Shown in pieces: positions 51,749 through 60,300 of a DNA stretch of 64,000 nt. This stretch comes from Exiguobacterium sp. s193 (GTDB taxonomy: Bacteria > Bacillota > Bacilli > Exiguobacteriales > Exiguobacteriaceae). The stretch covers positions 496,001-560,000 of the forward strand of contig NZ_JACSMR010000001.1 of NCBI RefSeq assembly GCF_018618755.1, read 5' to 3'. Below the pieces are notes generated by a model. That model was not told the DNA's origin and ran no database searches. It saw only the letters and a list, made by a program, of their open reading frames with translations. Numbering within the stretch: position 1 is the stretch's first letter; the number at the start of each line of letters is the position of its first letter. Position numbers and translations under genes: made by a program.

Positions 51749-53314
51749 TTATTGTCCTAAGTAATTCGCAAGTGTAGCTGATTGACTATTTGCTTGGTTC
51801 ATCGCCTGTTCCATTGCCGCGAAACGGCGATAATAGGCATTTTCTTTTTTTGCTAGCCTTTCTTCCCACGACAGCATACTCTTATCTACATCAGCTAATG
51901 ATTTTCCGAGACGATACGTCGTCGCAATAGCACCATCAAGTCCGGCGACTTTTGAAATCTTCTCTCTAATAATATTCGAAAAGCCTTGGATTTGACGAAC
52001 AAATCCATCCAGTCCCCCAGGGTTTGGTGTAACTGAACCATCTGGATTCGTAACAGGATTTGGTGCATCCACTGTAAATAGTTTATAAACACCTTCTGGT
52101 TGCTCCTCAAGCATTTTTTTTAGCTTTGTTTCGTCAATTTTAAGTTTGCCACCATCACGGAAATCACTCGTCGTTGTAATCCCGATTTGCGACATGTAGT
52201 TCAAGGCAACCGTATCTGTTCCTGATTGGTACGTATAACCCGTATCAATTTTCGAAGAAATTGCACTGCGGAATTGATTTATTCCATTACGAAGAAAATT
52301 GTCATTTCTTAAAACTCCACTAATCGCTTTTTCTTCCCACTTTTTAACTTGATCTTCACTAAGCTCTTTACGTTGAGCATCCGTTAAGGGTTGGAAATCG
52401 CGGTACTTCTCTTCACGCACTTTAGAGTTCATTTTATCAATCATCTCGTTGTACTTATCGATAAATTTTTTAATTGAATCAAAGTTCGCTTGCGTATCGA
52501 CCTTTGTATTAAGTGTGACTGGTGAATCTGACGCACCATTTAAAGTAATTGTCAGACCGTTTTGTGTAAATGTATTTGTTCGTTGTTCCAGCTCCTGTCC
52601 ACCAATCGTATACTTAGCGTTCTTTCCGTCTTTCCCCAAAACAGGATCTGCTGAATTCACCTTTTCAGTTGCTGTATTAGCATCTGTAATTGAGATATCG
52701 GCTCCACTCGGATTAAGTTTTCCAGTGCTTGTTTTTGTGATGACAAGCTTTCCGGTAAGATCATTGTAAACCGCACTCATACCAAGACTTGTTTTACTAT
52801 TGATTGCTGCCGTCAAGTCAGTGAGTGTTTGCGTCGAATCAAGCGAAAGTGTTTCACTGACTGCGGTTCCGTCGGCAGAAAAAGTGTTGATTTGAACGTT
52901 CACCTTTCCATTGCCGTCGACAGTAAATAAGCCACTATCAGCAAGCGTCGCACTACCTGCTTGACCAGGTACAGTCTTCATCGTAACAGAAGCTGAAGAT
53001 GCCAATTGACCTACTTTATCAATAGTGACACTCCCAGTAGTCGCAGTTGAACTTGCCGTTACTGACACCTTTGACGTATCAGAACTCGTGACGGTTTTTG
53101 ACATATAGTTTTTTGATAACAACATGTCACTCGCCGCTGTCCGTAAGTCAAGTAATCCCCGGTTCATTTCACGGTAGGCATCGCGTTGCCACGTTAAGGT
53201 TTGTTTCTTTTGCGCTAAACGATCGACAGGTGCACGTTCCGCCTGCATCAATTGTTTAATCATCGTTTCTGTATCGATCCCACTTGCGAGACCACTTATC
53301 CGAAGTCCTGCCAT
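51749..53314 (-). CDS. fliD: Flagellar cap protein FliD
   Basis: A 521-residue filament cap (hook-associated protein 2) that folds exported flagellin at the filament tip. N-terminal RISGLASGIDTETMIKQLM and C-terminal helices (YYRRFAAMEQAMNQANSQS) are typical; the middle is a variable Thr/Ser-rich exposed domain. It is the second gene of flaG-fliD-fliS-fliT. Confidence 0.95.
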   Translation of the reverse strand: MAGLRISGLASGIDTETMIKQLMQAERAPVDRLAQKKQTLTWQRDAYREMNRGLLDLRTAASDMLLSKNYMSKTVTSSDTSKVSVTASSTATTGSVTIDKVGQLASSASVTMKTVPGQAGSATLADSGLFTVDGNGKVNVQINTFSADGTAVSETLSLDSTQTLTDLTAAINSKTSLGMSAVYNDLTGKLVITKTSTGKLNPSGADISITDANTATEKVNSADPVLGKDGKNAKYTIGGQELEQRTNTFTQNGLTITLNGASDSPVTLNTKVDTQANFDSIKKFIDKYNEMIDKMNSKVREEKYRDFQPLTDAQRKELSEDQVKKWEEKAISGVLRNDNFLRNGINQFRSAISSKIDTGYTYQSGTDTVALNYMSQIGITTTSDFRDGGKLKIDETKLKKMLEEQPEGVYKLFTVDAPNPVTNPDGSVTPNPGGLDGFVRQIQGFSNIIREKISKVAGLDGAIATTYRLGKSLADVDKSMLSWEERLAKKENAYYRRFAAMEQAMNQANSQSATLANYLGQ

Positions 53315-53332
53315 CCAATCAGTCCTTTCTAG

Positions 53333-53689
53333 TTAAATCCGTTTGTCGATCAGTTGATTAAATTCCATGAATGCTGCAAAAAAATCCAGTTCTTTTTTAC
53401 TTGGGATTTCTTGAACGACATTGTTGTTCGTATCAACGACTTGAATATAAAATTCATTCAGCTTTTCATGTTTGACGAACTTTAGACCGGTACGCTGTGT
53501 TTCTAATTGTAAATTTGCTTTATCAATCGCCGTCTCAAGTTTCGTTACATGTTGCGGCGTCGGTAAGATGACGATTCCGTCTTGCGCGAGTTCCTCTTGA
53601 TTCGCTTCAACGAAGACGTTCCGTGTTGCTTCGTAAGGTAATACATTTGCAGGCAGGTGAAGCCGAATTTCCGTATTGATGGAATTCAT
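53333..53689 (-). CDS. flaG: FlaG family protein
   Basis: A 118-residue FlaG protein, a small filament-length-related factor. The C-terminal half LKFVKHEKLNEFYIQVVD..VVQEIPSKK matches the FlaG domain. AAGGAGTGTCTG precedes the start. It is separated from hag by the endonuclease gene, which is inserted on the other strand and makes flaG start a new transcript from its own sigma-D-type promoter. Confidence 0.88.
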   Translation of the reverse strand: MNSINTEIRLHLPANVLPYEATRNVFVEANQEELAQDGIVILPTPQHVTKLETAIDKANLQLETQRTGLKFVKHEKLNEFYIQVVDTNNNVVQEIPSKKELDFFAAFMEFNQLIDKRI

Positions 53690-53722
53690 AGACAGACACT
53701 CCTTATTTATTCTCTATTTAGT

Positions 53723-53747
53723 ATATCGGTCCAGACGATTCTTTTTA
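53723..53747 (-). promoter_or_regulatory. Sigma-D-type promoter of flaG
   Basis: Minus-strand -10 ACCGATAT (53723-53730), seven of eight matches to GCCGATAT, with TAAA at 53744-53747 (13-base spacer; TAAT at 53747-53750 gives 16). Spacing is slightly short for TAAA. Confidence 0.7.
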
Positions 53748-53821
53748 TTAGTTTTTCTTTAAAGTTCTTAAAATCGGGAATAAAGGAACATACGTTCTTT
53801 CATTTAAAAGGAGGAGTTTTC

Positions 53822-54685
53822 ATGTTACTTAACGCACTAACCAAGTCACAACAAGCTATCTTACTGGGAAGTATATTAGCCGATGGTGAAATCACGAAAT
53901 GTTATCCGCAATCACGTCGGAAAAACAATAGTTACCGTGAGCATTTTGGAGAGTCACAACGCTTCTATCGAGAATGGAAAATGCAACAATTACATGACTT
54001 ACTTTACATTCGTCAAAATTATTTAGTTTCAAAATCTCTTCCACTTTTGACTGAGCTATACCCATTATTTTATCCGCAGCACTTGAAAGTGATACCGATG
54101 TCCTTACTTCCACGTTGTCAGCATCCGTTATTTTTGTTGACGCTTTATTTAGATGACGGTTCATTAATGATTTCAAAACGATTAAATCGAAAAGGTCAAC
54201 TCTTCGTCACCCCTTCGATTGCCCTTTATTTACAGTCCTTCCCTTTAGATCAGTTGACGCTTTTCTGTCGATGGTTAAATGAGACATTTTCGCTGAATTT
54301 TCGATTATCCAAAACACCGAATGAGAGTGGTTATTTCCTAAAAACAACTCGTGTAACGGATGCTCTCGATTTCTTAAACCTGCTTACTTCGTATACAACA
54401 GCTTTACCGAATTTTTCTTACAAATTGAATTGGCCGATTCGTCTTGAACAACTTAAGCAAGACTATCCCAATCATGAAGTCGTGTCATCAAGTCCGAGTC
54501 GGCCTTATACAGTCGATGAATGTTCAACCATCCTTCAGTTAAAAGAACAAGGCCGGACGACACAAGCGATTGCCGATGAACTAAATCGAACATACTGGTC
54601 CGTCACTTATAAATTCGGACAACTAAAAAAGGCCATGGAACGAGTCCATGACCTTGAAGTAAAAAGTATGACCAATTACGATTAA
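53822..54685 (+). CDS. LAGLIDADG homing endonuclease with C-terminal HTH
   Basis: A 287-residue protein with two LAGLIDADG helices, ILLGSILADGEI (13-24) and LLTLYLDDGSL (105-115), each with the catalytic Asp, as in single-chain two-motif endonucleases. Residues 230-270 form an added helix-turn-helix (YTVDECSTILQLKEQGRTT.. core DECSTILQLKEQ), probably for DNA binding. The ATG follows AAAAGGAGGAGTTTTC. It lies between hag and flaG on the opposite strand, and its TAA overlaps the hag 3' exon stop by three bases. It is not inside the intron, so it is a free-standing endonuclease that may move the hag intron in trans. A maturase role is possible. Codon use is more A/T-rich than in neighbours, suggesting acquisition. 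Confidence 0.9.
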   Translation: MLLNALTKSQQAILLGSILADGEITKCYPQSRRKNNSYREHFGESQRFYREWKMQQLHDLLYIRQNYLVSKSLPLLTELYPLFYPQHLKVIPMSLLPRCQHPLFLLTLYLDDGSLMISKRLNRKGQLFVTPSIALYLQSFPLDQLTLFCRWLNETFSLNFRLSKTPNESGYFLKTTRVTDALDFLNLLTSYTTALPNFSYKLNWPIRLEQLKQDYPNHEVVSSSPSRPYTVDECSTILQLKEQGRTTQAIADELNRTYWSVTYKFGQLKKAMERVHDLEVKSMTNYD

Positions 54686-55910
54686 CGGAGTAATTGGAGA
54701 ACGCCTTGCGGCTGTTGGTTCGCTTGCTACGCGCATTAGCTTTCGCTAATGATAAGACTATATCTTCATCCTAGTTGTTACTAGGAGCTGGGCGCTTCCC
54801 CCGCCGTTTACGGAGTACGGATTTCATAACCATCGGACATGTCCATTAGGTCGTTTATCCTAGTCGTTGAACCTTCACCAAGGTTTCCCTACAGGTGCTT
54901 GGCTGCTGATTGTCCAATCCTTGACGTTTTTCAGAACGGTCACGCTCGCCGTTTCCAGCCACGTTGTCGTACATCAAGGCTCTAAGGAGTTCCAGCAATT
55001 CACCCAGTCATGCTCTGATCAGTTACCCGATCAGACGCCCGGTGGAATCAAATTACCGAAGGAGTTGAAGCACGCCTTGGGGGGTTTGGTTCGATTGAGC
55101 CAACATTGCTTGTGCAGCTTGTGCAAGAATCGAGTTTTTCGTTTGGTTCATCATTTCTTTCGCCATGTCAACGTCACGAACACGTGATTCAGCTGCTGTT
55201 AGGTTTTCAGAAGATGTTTTGATGTTGTTGATTGCGTAATCTAAACGGTTTTGGTTTGCACCAAGGTTAGAACGCTCTGTCGAAACAGTTTTAATAGCAT
55301 CATTAATTGTAGTGATTGCAGCTGTTGCAACTGCTGCAGTAGATGAAATATCAATTGCAGTAGCGGCTTCTGTATCATCCGATGCGATACTTAATCCTGT
55401 TGCGCCTGTCATGTTACCGACAGTTAAAGTGATTTGTTGGCTTTCGTTCGCTCCTACTTGGAAAGTAAAAGTACCGTTTGTGTTAGGACCACCAGCTCCT
55501 GTCAACAAATCTTGGCCATTGAATTGTGTATCTCTAGAAATACGGTTGATATCTTTTGCAAGTTGATCTGCTTCAGATTGTACAGCTTCACGGTCTTCAG
55601 TTGTGTTTGTGTCGTTTGATGCTTGGACAGCAAGTTCACGCATCCGTTGGAGCATTGAATGAGTTTCATTTAATGCACCTTCAGCTGTCTGAATCAATGA
55701 GATACCGTCTTGCGCGTTACGTGAAGCTTGATCAAGTCCACGAATCTGCCCGCGCATTTTTTCAGAGATTGAAAGACCAGCTGCATCGTCACCCGCTTTG
55801 TTGATGCGGAGACCTGAAGCCAGTTTCTCCATGGATTTACCTTGAGCTGCAGAAGCGCTCGAAAGTTTGTTGTGTGTGTTAAGTGCTGTAATGTTGTGAT
55901 TGATAATCAT
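54682..55910 (-). CDS. hag: Main flagellin, interrupted by a group I intron
   Basis: The flagellin reads from ATG 55910 ([20 protein letters not shown]) through exon 1 to 55098 and resumes in a 45-base exon 2 at 54682-54726. Spliced after GCT (55098), the product is 285 residues and ends [17 protein letters not shown]. If unspliced, translation runs into the intron and stops at 55053, giving [17 protein letters not shown]: also 285 residues, with Ala to Ser and Gln to Thr changes only. D0/D1 helices are normal and the middle is short. A sigma-D promoter and GGAGGGAAACTACA ribosome site lie upstream. flaG, fliD, fliS and fliT follow. The splice junction is inferred from reading frame and intron ends, not observed. 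Confidence 0.9.
54727..55097 (-). ncRNA. Group I self-splicing intron in hag (371 nt)
   Basis: The conserved core is clear on the minus strand. P: GAATTGCTGGAA (nt 97-108); Q: AATCAGCAGCC (nt 187-197); R: GTTCAACGACTA (nt 226-237); S: AAGATATAGTC (nt 332-342). P4 pairs TTGCTG with CAGCAG, P7 pairs GACTA with TAGTC, P3 can pair TGGGT (92-96) with ACCTA (247-251), P2 is the CTGATC / GATCAG hairpin, and P9 is CATTAGC-GAAA-GCTAATG (347-364). The chosen ends, a U before the 5' site and terminal G at nt 371, obey group I rules. I could not find a convincing P1 for that junction; a hairpin TTCGGT / ACCGGG (38-43 with 55-60) is the best local candidate. Nucleotides 1-45 encode a flagellin tail. The HEG is outside. 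Confidence 0.92.
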
Positions 55911-56033
55911 TGTAGTTTCCCTCCATAGGAATAATTTTTTTGTCTCTTTGAAGATCCTTCTTCTCCGAGATGCGCCCCCTGGCCGGCCCAAGAGTAGCGC
56001 GGTGGTTGTAGTCGATGACTGCTTCCACTCTAT

Positions 56034-56059
56034 ATATCGTCGCCGTGCAGAAATGTTTA
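56034..56059 (-). promoter_or_regulatory. Sigma-D promoter of hag
   Basis: TAAA (56056-56059), 14-base spacer, GACGATAT (56034-56041); only one mismatch to the -10 consensus GCCGATAT. It implies a leader of about 115 bases with several GGA motifs, possible CsrA-like sites, near the ribosome-binding site. Confidence 0.82.
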
Positions 56060-56093
56060 ACAGTTTCTCTCAAAAAAAATAAAAAAATTCAAA

Positions 56094-56128
56094 AGAAAAA
56101 TCGCAGACGGGACTTCCGCCTGCGATTC
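56094..56128 (-). terminator. Chemoreceptor gene terminator
   Basis: AATCGCAGGCGG / CCGTCTGCGATT stem followed by a T-run on the minus strand. Confidence 0.9.
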
Positions 56129-56133
56129 CTAAA

Positions 56134-57417
56134 TTAGAGACGCGTTGCCCCTGTCTCTTCCTGCAGTTGTTCCGCGACTGCGACCAGCTCTTCCATAGCG
56201 CCGTTGACTTCACTGAGTGATGCTGCCTGATGGCTTGATGCTTGTAAGACTTGCTCGGCATGTTTTGATGCTTCTTCGACCATCGCCAGGATGTTCGCTG
56301 TCGTCAAACCGACTTGATCGATTTCTTTATCCGACTTCACGACAAGTTGATCGACCGATTTAACGCGTGAATAAACATGTTCTGTCGAATGGTGAATCTC
56401 TTCAAATGATGATCCTGCTTGTTCGACAAGTCCGACACCGGTCGCGACTTCTTTTTGAACGTCCGTCATCGCATTCGCCGTATCATTGACAAGACGTTTG
56501 ACACCGGAAATCAAATCAGTGATTTCTTTTGCTGATGTCGCTGTTTGTTCGGCCAGCTTCTTGACTTCCGCCGCAACGACGGCAAAACCGCGCCCGGCTT
56601 CACCGGCACGTGCTGCTTCAATCGAGGCATTCAAACTGAGTAAATTCGTCTGTGCTGAAATGTCACTGATGACGTCTGTGATTCGTGAAATTTCACCAGT
56701 CATATCCGTCAAACGACCATTGAGTGTCGCTGATTGTTCCATTTTACTTGAAATCATATGCATCGCTTCAACGGAATCCGTTGCAAGTGTCTTGCCGTTC
56801 TCGGCTTCCGTCTGCATGACGGTCGCGGATTTCAAGGCTTCGTTCATTTCTTGGGCGACTTCATCCATCGTCCGTTTGACGGCGCCGAGCGCATCCATCG
56901 AGAGGTAAGCTTGATCAACGTTTTCGTTCATCTTCGTCGATAGCTCCGCCATCGCTGAACGGATACTCTCGCCTGACGCGTTGCCTTCCTGGACGGCTGC
57001 CGCGATTTCTTGGGCAGATGCTGTCAATTTATCGCTTGAGCTGCCCATCTGTGTCGCTTGCTTGCGAATATGTAACACCATCACTTCGAGTTCATGCATC
57101 AACTGATCCACTTCGTCGCCACGCGTCGCTTCTTCGAAATCCACATCAAAGTTGCCGTTCGCGACTTCACGTGCCGTCTGTGTCGCTTTTTCGATGGCTT
57201 TGATTGGCTGACGGAGAATCAACTGAATCAACAGTGATCCGAGAATCGACAAGACTAATCCGATGCCCGCTCCAAATAAAATCCCTTGACTTTCTGCGAC
57301 GTCGACTCCACGCGAGAGGAATAATGTAAGCTGGGCAGAAATTCCGCCTGTAATGATTGAAATGACGAGAACCCATACAAATAACCGAATCTTTAAATTG
57401 CTACGTAACTTACTCAT
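56134..57417 (-). CDS. Methyl-accepting chemotaxis protein without a sensory domain
   Basis: A 427-residue receptor from the ATG at 57417 ([13 protein letters not shown]). Two membrane segments (about 11-30 and 41-63) are separated by only a short loop, so there is no sizeable extracellular ligand domain. HAMP follows ([22 protein letters not shown]), then the coiled-coil signalling domain with the tip [20 protein letters not shown]. It likely senses internal or membrane state, or signals with other receptors. It sits beside the flagellin gene and has its own terminator. Confidence 0.93.
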   Translation of the reverse strand: MSKLRSNLKIRLFVWVLVISIITGGISAQLTLFLSRGVDVAESQGILFGAGIGLVLSILGSLLIQLILRQPIKAIEKATQTAREVANGNFDVDFEEATRGDEVDQLMHELEVMVLHIRKQATQMGSSSDKLTASAQEIAAAVQEGNASGESIRSAMAELSTKMNENVDQAYLSMDALGAVKRTMDEVAQEMNEALKSATVMQTEAENGKTLATDSVEAMHMISSKMEQSATLNGRLTDMTGEISRITDVISDISAQTNLLSLNASIEAARAGEAGRGFAVVAAEVKKLAEQTATSAKEITDLISGVKRLVNDTANAMTDVQKEVATGVGLVEQAGSSFEEIHHSTEHVYSRVKSVDQLVVKSDKEIDQVGLTTANILAMVEEASKHAEQVLQASSHQAASLSEVNGAMEELVAVAEQLQEETGATRL

Positions 57418-57570
57418 ATCCGTAACTTCCCTTCCTGATTCTTTTCTCAACATTCTCCTTATCGGCACCAGATGAGAACGCTTTAATAGGATTGACCTGA
57501 TTTCAAAGTCGATTCAATGATTAATTTGTAACAAAATAACAATTTCTTTCATTCTGCTTCTTACTTCATG

Positions 57571-57616
57571 AAAAAACCGTCCGCTTCGTCATCTGAGCAT
57601 GACAAGGCGAACGGCT
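57571..57616 (-). terminator. Terminator after the oligopeptide-binding gene
   Basis: AGCCGTTCGCCTTGTCATG / CATGACGAAGCGGACGGT imperfect stem followed by T-run on the minus strand. Confidence 0.88.
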
Positions 57617-57623
57617 GATATTT

Positions 57624-59138
57624 TTACTTACGGTCAATTTCGACGTATTTATACGAGATGTCCGTCCCGACGTTGTGACGGACGAGGTGTGTGACTTCCG
57701 TGTTTTGTAAGAAGGCGTTTTTGCGCTGGTAGACCGGTGAGATCGCTTGATCATCGAGCAACAGCGATTCTGCCTGACTCAACAGTTCCAACCGTTTGTC
57801 CTGATCGAGTTCGTTTTCTGCCTGCTCCAAGAGACGGTCATACTTTTTGTTCGAGTAATCCATCATGTTGAACGGGTTACCGGTCATGAACAAGTTCAAG
57901 TACGTCGTCGCGTCTTGATAGTCCGGTGCCCAGCTCGCGAGTGACAAATCATAGTCCCCTCGTCCTTCACGGGCAAGGCGTTCCTTCTTCGGCAACGACA
58001 GGAGTTTGACGTCGACGTTTTGGCGTTTGAGCGTGCCCTGGATATACTCGCCGATTTTTTTCGAGACTTCATCGTCTTCGATGATCATCGTCAATTCCAG
58101 ATTTTGCGGTTCAAGAACTTTCTTCGCCTCTGCTTCATCAAACGATGACGTGATTTGACGCGTTTTGTCATACTGCGGATCAAGGTCTTGTGGGACGATG
58201 TAATCGGCCGGTAACGAACCGTTTCCGAGTAATGTTTTCGTCAACGCTTCTTTATTATATGCAGCGTCAATCGCTTGGCGGGTCTGCTTGTCTTTTAAAG
58301 CGTCCGTTTTTTGATTCATCCGGATGAAGAACATCCGCGAATCACTGAACGTGTTGTACTCTTTTTTATCTTTATAGTTGATGACGTTTTCCGAGTTGAG
58401 TGGTGCGACATCAAGTTCGCCTGTTTCAAACAGGTTGATCGCAAGCATCGGGTCCTTGATGATTTTGACATCGACTTCGTCAATCTTGACCTGCTTTTTG
58501 TCCGCATAGTCGGCATTTTTCGCAAGCGTGTAGCCTTGCTCTGCTTGATATTTTTTGAACGTGAACGGTCCATTGTAGACATTCGTCTCCGGGTCCGTCC
58601 CGAACTTGTCGCCTTCCGCTTTGACGATGTCTTCACGGACCGGCATGTATGTCCCAAACGTCGTCATGCTGAGGAAGTACGGTGTCGGCCGTTTCAGTTC
58701 GATTTGTAATGTTTCATCGTCGATGACTTTCGTCTCTTTGACGGGCTCGAGCAAGTAGGCGAATGGTGAGCTCGTTTCGATGACACGCTCATACGCATAA
58801 CGGAAGTTTTCTGCCGTGACGGGTTTCCCGTCAGACCATTTTGCCTTTGGGTCAAGCTTAAACGTATAGACTTTACCATCTTCCGATACGCTGTGTGACG
58901 CGGCAGCTGCCGGGACGAGTTCATTGTTTTCATCAAAGCGGTACAACCCTTCATAAATCTGGTTGAAGATGTTTGATGTGATTGCATCTGCCGGGTCGAC
59001 CGACAAGAGATCATAACTTTCCATCGTGTGCAGGACTTTCTTTTCGTTTTCATTCGGTGCTGCTTTTTCTGTGTCTGTCGTCGAGCATCCTGCGAGTAGG
59101 AACGCCGTGCTTGCCGCCGCGATCAATGTCTTCTTCAT
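57624..59138 (-). CDS. Oligopeptide-binding lipoprotein (OppA-like, SBP family 5)
   Basis: A 504-residue family 5 solute-binding protein. Signal peptide with lipobox LLAGC (Cys18), so it should be diacylglyceryl-anchored outside the membrane. Family patterns include SDGKPVTAENFRYAYERV and YNGPFTFKKYQ. No permease or ATPase gene is adjacent; it is a solitary binding protein that must use a transporter encoded elsewhere. Its expression is controlled by a T-box leader, tying uptake of peptides to charging of one tRNA. Confidence 0.92.
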   Translation of the reverse strand: MKKTLIAAASTAFLLAGCSTTDTEKAAPNENEKKVLHTMESYDLLSVDPADAITSNIFNQIYEGLYRFDENNELVPAAAASHSVSEDGKVYTFKLDPKAKWSDGKPVTAENFRYAYERVIETSSPFAYLLEPVKETKVIDDETLQIELKRPTPYFLSMTTFGTYMPVREDIVKAEGDKFGTDPETNVYNGPFTFKKYQAEQGYTLAKNADYADKKQVKIDEVDVKIIKDPMLAINLFETGELDVAPLNSENVINYKDKKEYNTFSDSRMFFIRMNQKTDALKDKQTRQAIDAAYNKEALTKTLLGNGSLPADYIVPQDLDPQYDKTRQITSSFDEAEAKKVLEPQNLELTMIIEDDEVSKKIGEYIQGTLKRQNVDVKLLSLPKKERLAREGRGDYDLSLASWAPDYQDATTYLNLFMTGNPFNMMDYSNKKYDRLLEQAENELDQDKRLELLSQAESLLLDDQAISPVYQRKNAFLQNTEVTHLVRHNVGTDISYKYVEIDRK

Positions 59139-59162
59139 AAAAAATTCCTCCTAAAGATAATG

Positions 59163-59486
59163 TGCGTTGGATGATTCGGCGTTCCTTGACGTAAAACAAA
59201 AGACGCCCTCTATGCATAGCAAAAGCTGCTGCATAGAGGACGCCTGTATCCGCGCGGTGCCACCTCTAGTTGAGATTAAAAATCTCCTCTTGTCGCTGGT
59301 CCAACAACCAGCTAGCCCGATAACGGGGGCAACCGTCCTGTCTACTGCAATCGTTCAACAGGCTCTCAGCGGTCCATTCCCTAATCAGCTTACCGCGTCA
59401 GGCTCTCACCTTTCCTGACTCGCTTTGTCGGCAGTGTTGACGGTACTTACTCCGCGTCGTTGATTTGTTTGATATGGCTTAACTTG
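59163..59486 (-). promoter_or_regulatory. T-box leader upstream of the oligopeptide-binding gene
   Basis: A transcript starting near 59486 has a long structured leader with the invariant T-box sequence AGGTGGCACCGCG (59253-59265) and a downstream terminator. An upstream stem I region contains AGTA near the base (GGAGTAAGTACCGTC) pairing with GACGGT on the 3' side, and ACTGC with GCAGT. The specifier codon falls between these helices but I could not fix it. The remainder of the 59139-59531 gap is promoter and leader. Confidence 0.93.
59196..59244 (-). terminator. T-box attenuator terminator
   Basis: Stem GGCGTCCTCTATGCA / TGCATAGAGGGCGTC followed by TTTTGTTTT on the minus strand; mutually exclusive with the T-box antiterminator. 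Confidence 0.92.
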
Positions 59487-59492
59487 GTCTTT

Positions 59493-59521
59493 ACTTTACA
59501 CGGCTCGGATTTCACTGTCAA
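59493..59521 (-). promoter_or_regulatory. Promoter of the T-box transcript
   Basis: TTGACA (59516-59521), 17-base spacer, TAAAGT (59493-59498) on the minus strand. The -35 lies 10 bases from the end of the preceding gene. Confidence 0.85.
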
Positions 59522-59531
59522 TCAAAAAAGC

Positions 59532-59924
59532 TTAAAACGGATGATCTTCCTGTTTCTCCTGTTCTTTTCGGACCGGACGGGGACGAATCGGTTCGACCCG
59601 CTCGACGTGTGTTCGCGTGATAATCCGGTTACCGAATGCCGCGTCGAGTAAGATTGTGATCGCCGCTGCGATGTGCAACAGCATCCCGACGACTGGAATG
59701 ACACCGACTGTCGATGCGACGATTCCGACGATGTTCCCTTTTGAGACATTGCCGGCCCGTGCCGTCAACACCACAACTACGATGTGGAACGCAAGCATCA
59801 ACCATAACGCGTTATAACCTGACCCGAGAACAATCAATCCACCGAGAAACGGAATCCCGAGGATTGCCTCTAAACCACCTGATACCCACTTCAACGTCCG
59901 TAATGATTCCTGTCGACCATTCAC
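59532..59924 (-). CDS. Small membrane protein, unknown
   Basis: A 130-residue protein with four likely membrane segments (about residues 15-35, 39-53, 64-82, 84-100) and a basic, proline-rich cytoplasmic tail (RVEPIRPRPVRKEQ). GGAGGCGACGGTAGTGA precedes the start. It lies upstream of the T-box promoter, transcribed the same way. I do not recognise a named family. Confidence 0.78.
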   Translation of the reverse strand: MNGRQESLRTLKWVSGGLEAILGIPFLGGLIVLGSGYNALWLMLAFHIVVVVLTARAGNVSKGNIVGIVASTVGVIPVVGMLLHIAAAITILLDAAFGNRIITRTHVERVEPIRPRPVRKEQEKQEDHPF

Positions 59925-60061
59925 TACCGTCGCCTCCTTTGTTTTTCCATATGCCTAGTATACGACAAAACCATAGGAAGGTTTCAGACTTCTTTTAGAT
60001 TATGAACTTGTTTTTAAGATCGTTTCCTTCACCACATATCATCGGATTCCTAACAAAAAAG

Positions 60062-60201
60062 TTTCCGTCGTCCGGGCGCGACTCCTACAGGAAAAGGAAG
60101 GGCTCGTTCCTTCCGTCAGGAACAGGCAAGACCCGGTCGGCTGAAAGTCGATCGCGGCTTGCGTTCCGCCCGAGGAAAGCGCGTCAGCGGACAAAAGGAA
60201 A
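60062..60201 (+). repeat. GACTCC-type hairpin repeat, copy R5
   Basis: Core GACTCCTACAGGAAAAGG, hairpin GGAAGGGCTCGTTCCTTCC, AACAGGCAAGACCCGG and CGCCCGAGGAAAGC; outer arms TTTCC..GTCCG..GCGCG and CGCG..CGGAC..GGAAA. Only one base separates the first core G from the arm. Confidence 0.82.
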
Positions 60202-60300
60202 TGAAACTCTATCTTTTAGAGCAATAAGACCCCGACGCTATGTCTTTTATAACAATTATGATAAACAAGCCAAACTCATGAACTTTCCATCGATTTACTA

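Noticed and set aside
55053-55097. Splicing after the mimic tail (site near CTCCTT|CGG) as the main event
   Set aside because: A local hairpin TTCGGT / ACCGGG is there, but the exon-side pairing is weak and no matching 3' junction restores a normal flagellin end; kept only as an alternative.
54867-55187. 106-codon plus-strand frame
   Set aside because: Antisense to the group I intron and the end of hag; no ribosome site and fully explained by the intron RNA on the other strand.
55053-55991. Flagellin as a simple, uninterrupted 312-codon gene
   Set aside because: The longer start is upstream of the GGAGG site and adds a basic non-flagellin tail; a second flagellin terminus and an intron core lie downstream, so the gene is split even though the unspliced frame is open.
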